Shown piece after piece: positions 1 to 6,246 of a stretch of 7,249 bases of DNA. Both the position numbers and the translations under genes were made by a program. The stretch spans positions 1 to 7,249 of the forward strand of contig JAGLDN010000340.1 in the NCBI GenBank assembly GCA_023145575.1, read 5' to 3'. Below the pieces are notes generated by a model, which was given only the letters and a program-made list of their open reading frames with translations, ran no database searches and was not told the origin of the DNA. Each line of letters begins with the position of its first letter. The stretch's first letter is position 1. The DNA is from Psychromonas sp. Lineage in GTDB: Bacteria > Pseudomonadota > Gammaproteobacteria > Enterobacterales > Psychromonadaceae.

Positions 1-3
1 TGA

Positions 4-522
4 TTTTTTCTTGAAAGTGACCTGCGCAATGTCTGTTTAAAGACTATTTTAGCCGTGGAACAAGTCTCATTGACGCAGCCAAACAAAGAGCACAAGAAAT
101 ACAGCTATAAAATTAGAGGGCTCAACATTAGCAACGTTAATCAAGGTTGTGGCAATGATATTACCTACAAAAAAATCAATGGTGGTTTGGTCTATATTCC
201 TGCTGTAATTGGTTGGGGTTCGAAGGCTGTTTTATCGCACAAGATATCAAATACGATGGACTGTGCATCGGTTATGAATGTATTAGATCCAGCATTAAGT
301 GCATACGAGAAGCCTGAAATATTCAATACAGATCAAGGAAGTCAATATATAAGTGATGTGCATACCCAAAGGCTTAAAAAAAACGACCTCATAATTATGC
401 ATTTGGCGGTTGAATCTACCCTTATAAAAGAAAACCCTTATAAAAACAATGTCGCGGAGAAATGCAAAAAGCAAATTGGAATCAAAAATTCAGATCTGAG
501 ATATTGTGTGGCCAATATTTAA
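4..522 (+). pseudogene. Decayed IS3-family transposase (OrfB, DDE integrase core), partial
   Basis: This is a remnant of the catalytic OrfB protein of an IS3-family insertion sequence, which would cut and join DNA. The frame is open from base 4; a GTG at 55 is the first listed start, but family-like sequence (PNKEHKKY, then RGL) means the real protein began further upstream. Counting from the GTG, the first catalytic Asp is D35 in NDITY and the second is D93 in EIFNTDQGSQY, with 57 residues between, as is usual for IS3. The usual Trp before the first Asp is lost (NQGCGNDITY). A candidate Glu (E135 in NNVAEK) lies about six residues too far downstream for the normal D-35-E spacing. The C-terminal part of the family (about 80 residues ending in the NQERLH region) is absent and the frame stops at 522. 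No terminal inverted repeats or OrfA were found. It is almost certainly inactive. Confidence 0.85.
395..417 (+). repeat. Copy 1 of a 23-nt inverted repeat shared with the far window end
   Basis: The 23 bases here occur exactly, in reverse complement, at 7227-7249. The core reads ATGCATTTGGCGGTTGAATC. The flanking bases differ on the 3' side (ACC here, GCATT after the other copy); the 5' side cannot be compared because the other copy runs to the window end. It lies inside the transposase remnant and encodes MHLAVES in that frame. Its nature (dispersed repeat, mobile element end or recombination scar) is unknown. Confidence 0.9.
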
Positions 523-741
523 TTGATGCATGATCTCGCCCTGCTGTGGTAATACTATCAGATCAAATTTAGAGCTTGTTTTCAATAATTTTATTCCTTA
601 AGATACAACCTATGAACATTTGTTAATTACACCGACAAACGGCAAGATCCGCTAATCATTGATAGGTCGAATATTGTGCCTTGATCTGACATCCGATCTA
701 AAGGCTAACATTGCATTATTACGTCACATGAGTAGTTAAAC
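523..741. other. Gene-free spacer between transposase remnant and fdx
   Basis: No reading frame of note is present on either strand, and there is no tRNA-like structure. It should hold the 3' end of the isc transcript, which reads leftward. I looked for a GC-rich hairpin followed by a T-run on the minus strand and found only a 4-bp GATC/GATC pairing near 682-697 without a T-run, so no intrinsic terminator can be claimed. The remainder may be degraded IS or relic sequence. No iscX is found here, although that is its place in E. coli. Confidence 0.6.
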
Positions 742-1080
742 TTAATTGTTCTCTGAAACAATATTAAGTGTGTATTTGGGGATCTCAATCACCAAATCTT
801 CATCTGCCATGACGGCTTGGCAACCTAAACGTGAATCAGGCTCTAGCCCCCATGCTTTATCGAGCATATCATCTTCAAGTTCATCGCTTTGTTCAAGTGA
901 ATCAAAGCCTTCTCGCACTATGATATGACAAGTGGTGCAAGCGCATGATTTTTCACATGCATGTTCAATGTTAATAAGATTTTCCAATGCAATATCAAGC
1001 ACGCTCTCCCCTTGATTTGCTGTAACAACTAAGCCTTCTGGGCATAATTCTTCATGGGGTAAAAATATTATTTTAGGCAT
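742..1080 (-). CDS. fdx: Isc-type [2Fe-2S] ferredoxin
   Basis: This is the adrenodoxin-like ferredoxin of the Isc system, a small cytosolic electron carrier that supplies electrons for cluster formation on IscU with IscS. It is 112 residues long against 111 in E. coli, and opens with the family-typical MPKIIFLPHEELCP. The cluster ligands are C42, C48 and C51 in HACEKSCACTTCH and C87 in SRLGCQA; C46 is the extra conserved non-ligand Cys. The acidic stretch EDDMLDKAWGLEP (69-81) is the partner-docking region of the family. The ATG start is supported by AAAAGGAAAAGG just upstream, which overlaps the hscA stop; only 18 bases separate the two genes, so it is co-transcribed as the last isc gene. 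Nothing appears damaged. Confidence 0.98.
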   Translation of the reverse strand: MPKIIFLPHEELCPEGLVVTANQGESVLDIALENLINIEHACEKSCACTTCHIIVREGFDSLEQSDELEDDMLDKAWGLEPDSRLGCQAVMADEDLVIEIPKYTLNIVSENN

Positions 1081-1098
1081 TTTAAAGACCTTTTCCTT

Positions 1099-2952
1099 TT
1101 AAATGTCAGTCACTGCATGACCCGTAAGTGCTTTATTAATTGAAACATCCATTCGAAGCGAAGCATAGTGACTGGTTAATTTATCAATAGATTTCAAGGC
1201 TTCTTTTATGGCCTGTTTATCATCGCCAGCACCAATTTTTTCAAGGATTGCCATGTTTTCATTGATAGCGTCAAACTCGCCTTGTTCAAGTAATTGCAAT
1301 CCATCTTTTTGTAACGCATCGGTTAGGTTTTCAATGACACGTTTCACTTCAACTTGCTGTTCAATTAACATTCTTGCTTGCAGATCTTGCTTTGCAAAAG
1401 AATGCGAAGCACTCAGCATTTCAATGACTTGATTATCATTTAAACCATACGAAGGTTTGACCTCAATGTGCGCTTGCACGCCTGATGATTTTTCCAATGC
1501 ACTAACATTTAATAACCCATCAGCATCAACCTGAAACGTCACGCGAATATGCGCAGCACCGACTGCCATTGGCGGAATACCTGTTAATACAAAACGCGCC
1601 AGTGAGCGACAGTCCCCTACTAATTCACGTTCTCCTTGTACAACATGGATCAGCATTGCTGTTTGCCCATCCTTAAATGTGGTAAATTCTTGTGCGCGGG
1701 CGACGGGAATAGTGGTATTACGCGGGATCACTTTTTCAACGAGATCTCCCATTGTTTCAAGCCCTAATGAAAGCGGTAAAACATCAAGTAATAACATATC
1801 CGCATCAGGTTTATTACCCACCAAAATATCCGCTTGAATAGCCGCACCAATCGCAACGACTGTATCAGGATCTATTGAAGTTAATAATTCCCGCTTAAAA
1901 TAGGCCGCAACCAGCTCTTTTACTAATGGCACACGTATTGATCCTCCCACCATTACAACTTCAACCAATTCAGCCAAAGCAACATTTGCATCTTTCATTG
2001 CACGTTTACAAGCTCTTATGGTTTTTTTTACAAGCGGAGCAATCAGAGATTCAAATTGAATTTTTGTCAATACAATTGAAAAGTTATCTTGTGATAACGT
2101 GATCGTCACATTAGGTTGATCGCTAAGCACTTGCTTAGCCTTTCGCGAGGTTTTTAATAGTTCTTGTTGTAATTTAGGACTAAGTGGATCGACTAAATTA
2201 GCTTTTTCTTTTATCCATTTGGCAATTTGAACATCGAAATCATCACCACCAAGCAATGTATCGCCACCTGTTGCAAGCACTTCAAATACACCTTTATGTA
2301 AGCGTAAAATAGAAATATCAAATGTTCCTCCTCCGAGATCGTAAACCGCAATAACACCTTCTTGCGCCGCATCTAGACCATAAGCAATCGCAGCTGCAGT
2401 TGGCTCATTTATTAAGCGTAATACATGAACGCCAGCTAAACGCGCAGCATCTTTTGTACCTTGACGCTGTGCGTCATCAAAATAAGCAGGGACAGTGATA
2501 ACTACGCCATCAAGATCACCTTGCAGATTTTTTTTTGCACATTTTATCAGTGTTTTTAATATTTCACTCGAGGCTTGCACTGCGTTGATCTCACCGCAAC
2601 GTGTGTCAATTTGTACTGTTCCACTTTCATGTGCACTTAATTGATAAGGAAGAAATGTGCGATCTACCTCCGCGAATGATTTTCCAATCAAACGTTTTAC
2701 AGAAAAGAGTGTATTAAGAGGATCGGTTAATAAGTTCTTTTCCGCCGTATAACCTGTTGATATATGCATTTCGCCATAATGCACAATAGAAGGTAATAAA
2801 TAATTATTTTCAGTGTCGACAAGGGGGATCGCTTGTCCACTTTTAACAGAGGCAACCAATGAGTTTGTTGTTCCTAAATCAATACCTACCGCGAGCTTAT
2901 GCTGATGCGGCGCTTTGGATGATCCAGGCTCTGCTATTTGAAGTAGGGCCAT
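1099..2952 (-). CDS. hscA: Hsp70-type chaperone HscA for Fe-S cluster transfer
   Basis: HscA is the specialised Hsp70 ATPase that binds the LPPVK motif of IscU and, with HscB, promotes release of the cluster to acceptor proteins. It has 617 residues, against 616 in E. coli. The N-terminal ATPase domain shows the phosphate-1 loop (VGIDLGTTNS, residues 22-31), the AYFDDAQRQGTKDAARLAG stretch, INEPTAAAIAYG, the phosphate-2 loop YDLGGGTFD and the adenosine motif VGGSIRVP. The substrate-binding domain begins near LLLDVLPLSLGLETMG and includes IPRNTTIPV and VTFQVDADGLLNVSA, followed by a helical lid. The MALLQIAEPG leader is typical of HscA rather than DnaK. ATG is preceded by AGGA with 8 bases between. 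It lies 21 bases after hscB and 18 before fdx. One oddity is Ile339 where the adenosine motif normally has Thr. Confidence 0.98.
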   Translation of the reverse strand: MALLQIAEPGSSKAPHQHKLAVGIDLGTTNSLVASVKSGQAIPLVDTENNYLLPSIVHYGEMHISTGYTAEKNLLTDPLNTLFSVKRLIGKSFAEVDRTFLPYQLSAHESGTVQIDTRCGEINAVQASSEILKTLIKCAKKNLQGDLDGVVITVPAYFDDAQRQGTKDAARLAGVHVLRLINEPTAAAIAYGLDAAQEGVIAVYDLGGGTFDISILRLHKGVFEVLATGGDTLLGGDDFDVQIAKWIKEKANLVDPLSPKLQQELLKTSRKAKQVLSDQPNVTITLSQDNFSIVLTKIQFESLIAPLVKKTIRACKRAMKDANVALAELVEVVMVGGSIRVPLVKELVAAYFKRELLTSIDPDTVVAIGAAIQADILVGNKPDADMLLLDVLPLSLGLETMGDLVEKVIPRNTTIPVARAQEFTTFKDGQTAMLIHVVQGERELVGDCRSLARFVLTGIPPMAVGAAHIRVTFQVDADGLLNVSALEKSSGVQAHIEVKPSYGLNDNQVIEMLSASHSFAKQDLQARMLIEQQVEVKRVIENLTDALQKDGLQLLEQGEFDAINENMAILEKIGAGDDKQAIKEALKSIDKLTSHYASLRMDVSINKALTGHAVTDI

Positions 2953-2973
2953 TTTAAATCCTGTTTCTAATTT

Positions 2974-3483
2974 TTAGTCAAACAACGTTTCTTCAATTAA
3001 GCTAAGCTCTGTTTGTAATTTCAACATAAATTTTAATCGTATTATGCTATCAGCCGTTGCTTGTAGAGATTCTTGTTGAAGCTGTGATTCAATCGTATTC
3101 TCTAATGCTTTGATGTGATCTTGTATATTATTTGAAAATACGTCTATGGCATCTTCGTCATCTTTAGTAAACAACTCAATGTCTTCTCGCCAACGCATTT
3201 GCTGCATTAAAAAGTCGGAATCTTGTAAGGTTCGCCGATCTAATTCAATGTCGAGACCTTGTAGCAACAAGATATACTGTGCACGCAAGCAGTTATCTTT
3301 TAATGTTTGATAAGCATCATTGATTTCCGTGCTTTTTTGCATAGCGACTCGCTTTTGTGCATCGGCTCGCATTACAAAGTTGTCAGGATGAAACTGTTTT
3401 TGTAACAAGCGATAAGTCGCAGACAATTCAGATTGCACAATACAATACTTAACCGGTAGTGAAAATAATTCAAAATAATTCAA
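2974..3483 (-). CDS. hscB: J-domain co-chaperone HscB
   Basis: HscB is the J-protein partner of HscA: it binds IscU, brings it to HscA and stimulates ATP hydrolysis. It has 169 residues, against 171 in E. coli. The N-terminal J-domain (about 1-75) contains the HPD tripeptide at residues 32-34 within QKQFHPDNF; the C-terminal half is the three-helix bundle that contacts IscU. The start codon is TTG: it gives the family N-terminus MNYFELFSLP and sits 7 bases after AGGA, whereas no ATG in a suitable place would do so. The TTG overlaps the TGA of a 22-codon ORF in the preceding gap (TTGA), so re-initiation is possible. The gap from iscA is 87 bases, from here to hscA 21 bases. Confidence 0.97.
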   Translation of the reverse strand: MNYFELFSLPVKYCIVQSELSATYRLLQKQFHPDNFVMRADAQKRVAMQKSTEINDAYQTLKDNCLRAQYILLLQGLDIELDRRTLQDSDFLMQQMRWREDIELFTKDDEDAIDVFSNNIQDHIKALENTIESQLQQESLQATADSIIRLKFMLKLQTELSLIEETLFD

Positions 3484-3548
3484 GGTGTTTTCCTAGGAGC
3501 CCATCCGATAATCTTGAGGAAGTGATTAATCTTACAACTGAAGTTCAT
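3480..3548 (-). other. 22-codon ORF whose stop overlaps the hscB TTG start
   Basis: An ATG-started frame in the iscA-hscB gap encodes 22 residues (starts MNFSCKINHF, ends WAPRKTP). Its TGA shares three bases with the TTG start of hscB, as TTGA. No Shine-Dalgarno sequence is visible before its ATG, and the peptide resembles nothing I recognise. It could be a coupling leader for hscB or simple chance; translation is unproven. Confidence 0.2.
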
Positions 3549-3570
3549 GGTGACAATAGCAATCAATCTG

Positions 3571-3894
3571 TTATACACTAAAGCTTTCGCCACAACCACA
3601 TTCGCCATTGATATTTGGATTATTGAATTCAAAGCCTTCATTTAAGCCTTCTTTTACAAAATCCAACTCAGTACCATCAAGATAAACGAGACTTTTTTTA
3701 TCTACAATAACATTCACGCCTTTATCCTCAAACATGACATCATCATCATTTAATACATCAACAAATTCTAGAACATATGCCATTCCAGAACAACCAGATG
3801 TTTTAACACCCAAGCGTAAACCAATACCTTTTCCACGATGGAGTAGAAAAGCGGCTACATGTTTTGCTGCGGGGACTGTGAGTTTTATTGACAC
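3571..3894 (-). CDS. iscA: A-type Fe-S carrier protein IscA
   Basis: IscA is an A-type carrier that takes Fe-S clusters (or iron) and passes them to target apoproteins. The product has 107 residues, exactly the E. coli length. The three conserved cysteines are C35 in KTSGCSGMAY and C99 and C101 in GECGCGESF near the C-terminus. FEDKGV, LDGTELDFVKEGLNEGF and NPN are further family blocks. The start codon is GTG, giving MSIKLT as expected for the family. Only 8 bases separate it from the iscU stop, and no clear Shine-Dalgarno sequence lies there (AAGTAGA is at best weak), so translation probably depends on coupling to iscU. It follows iscU in the operon and precedes an 87-base gap before hscB. 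Confidence 0.98.
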   Translation of the reverse strand: MSIKLTVPAAKHVAAFLLHRGKGIGLRLGVKTSGCSGMAYVLEFVDVLNDDDVMFEDKGVNVIVDKKSLVYLDGTELDFVKEGLNEGFEFNNPNINGECGCGESFSV

Positions 3895-3902
3895 TATGCT
3901 AT

Positions 3903-4283
3903 CTACTTGTTTTTTCGTTTGTAATCATCAATTGCAGCTTTAATTGCATCTTCAGCAAGAATTGAACAATGAATTTTAACGGGCGGAAGCGCAAGCTCGC
4001 TTGAAATGTCAGTATTGCTAATTTTCAACGCACCTTCAAGCGACTTTCCTTTCACCCACTCTGTGACTAATGAGCTCGATGCAATCGCACTACCACAACC
4101 ATATGTTTTAAATTTTGCATCTTCAATAATGCCTTGATCATTAATTTTTAGCTGTAGTTTCATTACATCGCCACAAGCAGGTGCACCAACCATACCTGTT
4201 GCAACATTTTTATCGGCTTTATCAAATGAACCAACATTCCGCGGATTTTCGTAATGATCTATCACTTTTTCACTGTACGACAT
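3903..4283 (-). CDS. iscU: Fe-S cluster assembly scaffold IscU
   Basis: IscU is the scaffold on which [2Fe-2S] and [4Fe-4S] clusters are built from IscS sulphur before chaperone-aided transfer. It has 126 residues; E. coli IscU has 128 and the difference is at the C-terminus. The cluster ligands are C37 in GAPACGD (with D39), C63 in KTYGCGS, and H105 and C106 in KIHCSILAEDA. The HscA recognition motif LPPVK occupies residues 99-103. The N-terminus MSYSEKVIDHYENPRNVGSFD is almost that of E. coli. ATG follows AAGGAA at good spacing. An unusually long 128-base gap separates it from iscS, while iscA follows after only 8 bases. Confidence 0.99.
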   Translation of the reverse strand: MSYSEKVIDHYENPRNVGSFDKADKNVATGMVGAPACGDVMKLQLKINDQGIIEDAKFKTYGCGSAIASSSLVTEWVKGKSLEGALKISNTDISSELALPPVKIHCSILAEDAIKAAIDDYKRKNK

Positions 4284-4411
4284 AATAATATTCCTTTTTA
4301 ACTAGTTTGGATTAAATCCTTTATCATCTTTTTTATTGTTATTCATAACAATTATACCTTTTAACGGAGGCGTATTATTAAAGGATAAGTGTAAAAACAA
4401 AACTTGAACAC
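4284..4411 (-). other. iscS-iscU gap with possible hairpin, -10-like box and mini-ORF
   Basis: This 128-base gap is the longest inside the operon. On the minus strand it contains, in order: CCTTTAA/TTAAAAGG arms with one bulged base (4378-4384 and 4357-4364, 13-base loop), a perfect TATAAT (4351-4356) with no good -35 box at 16-18 bases, and a 14-codon ORF (4302-4346; MNNNKKDDKGFNPN) ahead of the iscU Shine-Dalgarno sequence. No T-run follows the hairpin, so it is not an intrinsic terminator. It may be a site for mRNA processing, small-RNA action or an internal promoter; none of these is proven. Confidence 0.35.
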
Positions 4412-5626
4412 TTAGTGATGGGTCCATTCAATGCTTTTTATGTCAATTCCTTCTTTGTACATATCCCACAGCGGGGACATATTACGCAGTTTTTCTATAT
4501 TTTCACGAATAATTTTAATCGCATAATCAATCTCTTCTTCGGTTGTAAAACGACCAAGACTAAAGCGAATTGAACTATGGGCAAGTTCATCATCGCGGCC
4601 AATCGCACGTAAAACGTAAGAAGGCTCAAGGCTGGCTGATGTACAAGCACTACCAGAGGAAATCGCTAAATCTTTAAGCGCCATCACCAATGATTCACCC
4701 TCAACATAGTTAAAGCTAATATTAATATTGCCTGCTACGCGATGTTCAAGGGATCCATTAACATAGACTTCTTCCATAGTACTCACGCCATCTAGCAACC
4801 GCGTTCTCAATGATAATAAACGCTTGCTTTCCTTTAGCATTTCTTCTTTAGCAATACGAAAAGCTTCACCCATTGCAACGATTTGATGTGTCGCTAATGT
4901 GCCGCTTCGCATGCCACGCTCATGACCACCGCCATGCATTTGTGCTTCTAAACGGATCCTAGGTTTACGCGAAACATATAATGCACCAATGCCTTTAGGT
5001 CCGTAAGTCTTGTGCGCGGAGAATGACATTAAATCAATTTTCATTGTTTGCATATCAATCATTACTTTGCCTGCACTTTGCGCAGCGTCAACATGAAAAA
5101 CAGTTTTATTTGCACGACATAATTCGCCAAACGCAGCGATATCTTGAATTACGCCTATTTCATTATTTACATGCATCAGACTGACCAAAACAGTATCATC
5201 TCGCAATGCATTTTTAAGTTGTTCAAGCGTAATAATGCCATCTTCTGCAGGCTCTAAATACGTCGCATCATAACCTTCTCGCTCTAATTGACGAAACGTA
5301 TCGAGCACGGCTTTGTGCTCTGTCTTGGACGTAATGATGTGCTTGCCCTTTTTCTTATAAAAATGTGCGGCTCCTTTAATCGCTAGATTATCCGACTCTG
5401 TTGCACCCGATGTAAATACAATCTCACGCGGATCTGCATTGATGAGATCAGCAATTTGTTCACGCGCAATATCAACTGCTTCTTCTGCTTGCCAGCCAAA
5501 ACGATGAGACCGTGAAGCTGGATTACCAAATTCGCCTTCAATTGTTAAATATTTAATCATTTTTTCTTCAACGCGTGGGTCAACAGGCGTTGTTGCCGCA
5601 TAATCTAAATAGATTGGTAATTTCAT
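4412..5626 (-). CDS. iscS: Cysteine desulfurase IscS
   Basis: IscS is the PLP-dependent desulfurase that converts cysteine to alanine and holds the sulphur as a persulfide. It feeds IscU and, in related bacteria, tRNA thiolation and other sulphur pathways. It has 404 residues, the same length as the E. coli enzyme. The PLP-binding lysine is K206 in SFSAHKTYGPKG; H104 in SKTEHKAVLD is the substrate-side catalytic His; the persulfide cysteine is C328 on the mobile loop SSGSACTSASLEPSYVLR, which marks it as group I (IscS/NifS) and not SufS. The C-terminus ends IEWTHH, close to the E. coli IEWAHH that docks IscU. ATG is preceded by GGAG six bases away. It follows iscR by 20 bases and is therefore under the same promoter. 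Confidence 0.99.
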   Translation of the reverse strand: MKLPIYLDYAATTPVDPRVEEKMIKYLTIEGEFGNPASRSHRFGWQAEEAVDIAREQIADLINADPREIVFTSGATESDNLAIKGAAHFYKKKGKHIITSKTEHKAVLDTFRQLEREGYDATYLEPAEDGIITLEQLKNALRDDTVLVSLMHVNNEIGVIQDIAAFGELCRANKTVFHVDAAQSAGKVMIDMQTMKIDLMSFSAHKTYGPKGIGALYVSRKPRIRLEAQMHGGGHERGMRSGTLATHQIVAMGEAFRIAKEEMLKESKRLLSLRTRLLDGVSTMEEVYVNGSLEHRVAGNINISFNYVEGESLVMALKDLAISSGSACTSASLEPSYVLRAIGRDDELAHSSIRFSLGRFTTEEEIDYAIKIIRENIEKLRNMSPLWDMYKEGIDIKSIEWTHH

Positions 5627-5646
5627 TTTATTCTCCAGTGCTTTTC

Positions 5647-6123
5647 TTAGCCTTCTTTTACACTCAGCTGATCCACTTTAGTAAAGTTATGATGTTGTAT
5701 TCCATACACATGCTGAACATGGGATGAATTCATCAACTCCTTAATTGTAATTTCATCTAAAAAATGACTAATACGATCACTTAATCGCCCCCATAATGCG
5801 TGCGTTAGGCATTGCCCACCATTTTGTCCACATTGAAATTTACCCAAACATTTGCGAATATCAATCGACTCATGAACCGCATTAATGATCATTGTCATTG
5901 ATATATCTGCTGTTGGCATGGACAATTTATAACCGCCACCAGGACCTCGTGTACTGTTGACTAACCCATTTTTACGCAATTTTGTAAACAGTTGCTCTAA
6001 ATATGAAAGTGAAATTCCTTGTCGCTTAGAGATCCTGGCTAATGAAACTGGACCACAATGCTCTTGCAGAGCAACATCTAACATTGCAGTAACTGCATAG
6101 CGACCTTTTGAGGTTAACTTCAT
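5647..6123 (-). CDS. iscR: Rrf2-family Fe-S sensing regulator IscR
   Basis: IscR is a [2Fe-2S] transcription factor; in its holo form it represses the isc operon at type 1 sites, and holo- or apo-IscR binds type 2 sites elsewhere. It has 158 residues, against 162 in E. coli. The winged-helix domain includes MKLTSKGRYAVTAMLDVAL and the recognition helix ISLSYLEQLFTKLRKNGLV, with E43 conserved, the residue tied to type 1/type 2 discrimination in E. coli. The wing is STRGPGGGYKL. Candidate cluster ligands are C92, C98, C105 and H108 (in QCLTHALW). The E. coli set is C92, C98, C104 and H107, so one residue is inserted in the loop between the second and third Cys. ATG follows AAGGAA at 6128-6133. 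It heads the operon and is preceded by a type 1-like operator, so autorepression is likely. Confidence 0.98.
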   Translation of the reverse strand: MKLTSKGRYAVTAMLDVALQEHCGPVSLARISKRQGISLSYLEQLFTKLRKNGLVNSTRGPGGGYKLSMPTADISMTMIINAVHESIDIRKCLGKFQCGQNGGQCLTHALWGRLSDRISHFLDEITIKELMNSSHVQHVYGIQHHNFTKVDQLSVKEG

Positions 6124-6166
6124 TTGATTCCTTTATTAATAAAATAAATCACATGGGCGTAAATCC

Positions 6167-6212
6167 ATTATAATGATAACGTACAATACCATTACTTGAG
6201 TGTTTTAGTCAA
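6167..6212 (-). promoter_or_regulatory. Predicted iscR (isc operon) promoter
   Basis: On the minus strand a -35 box TTGACT (6207-6212) is followed after 18 bases by TATTGT (6183-6188). A second possible -10, a perfect TATAAT, lies at 6167-6172, but its -35 at 17 bases (GTAATG) is poor. Either would give a short leader before the iscR Shine-Dalgarno sequence. In both cases the IscR-like palindrome covers the -35 region, fitting repression by occlusion. Which -10 is used cannot be told from sequence alone. Confidence 0.55.
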
Positions 6213-6217
6213 GTAAT
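6191..6217. promoter_or_regulatory. Type 1 IscR operator in the iscR promoter
   Basis: A 27-base palindrome with perfect 9-base arms, ATTACTTGA and TCAAGTAAT, separated by nine bases. Read on the minus strand, the inner 25 bases (6192-6216) agree at 22 positions with the E. coli type 1 IscR consensus as I recall it (ATASYYGACT, RWWWY, AGTCRRSTAT); the misfits are the two end bases and one inner base. It overlaps the TTGACT -35 box of the predicted iscR promoter, as expected for feedback repression by [2Fe-2S]-IscR. Confidence 0.75.
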
Positions 6218-6239
6218 AGCCCATAAATAAAAATGGGTT
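6218..6239. other. Short hairpin between trmJ and iscR
   Basis: AGCCCAT (6218-6224) can pair with ATGGGTT (6233-6239) around an 8-base AT loop, giving seven pairs with one G-U. On the minus strand it begins 7 bases after the trmJ stop and directly abuts the IscR operator. There is no T-run after the stem, so it is a weak terminator candidate at best; some trmJ transcripts could read through into iscR. Confidence 0.3.
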
Positions 6240-6246
6240 AATGAGC

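Noticed and set aside
418..522. Idea that the last 35 codons of the transposase frame are all genuine transposase
   Set aside because: Only a short NNVAEK-like stretch resembles the family; the C-terminal signature is missing and the rest may be open by chance.
682..697. GATC/GATC pairing as an isc operon terminator
   Set aside because: Only four base pairs and no T-run on the minus strand, so it does not meet the form of an intrinsic terminator.
746..928. 60-codon plus-strand frame rich in Ser
   Set aside because: It is the antisense shadow of fdx; the minus strand encodes an undoubted ferredoxin over the same bases.
1208..1432. 74-codon plus-strand frame rich in Ser and Cys
   Set aside because: Antisense shadow of the hscA C-terminal region with no ribosome site and no recognisable family.
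3734..3943. 69-codon plus-strand frame
   Set aside because: Antisense to iscA and the end of iscU, both of which are certain; the product looks like no known protein.
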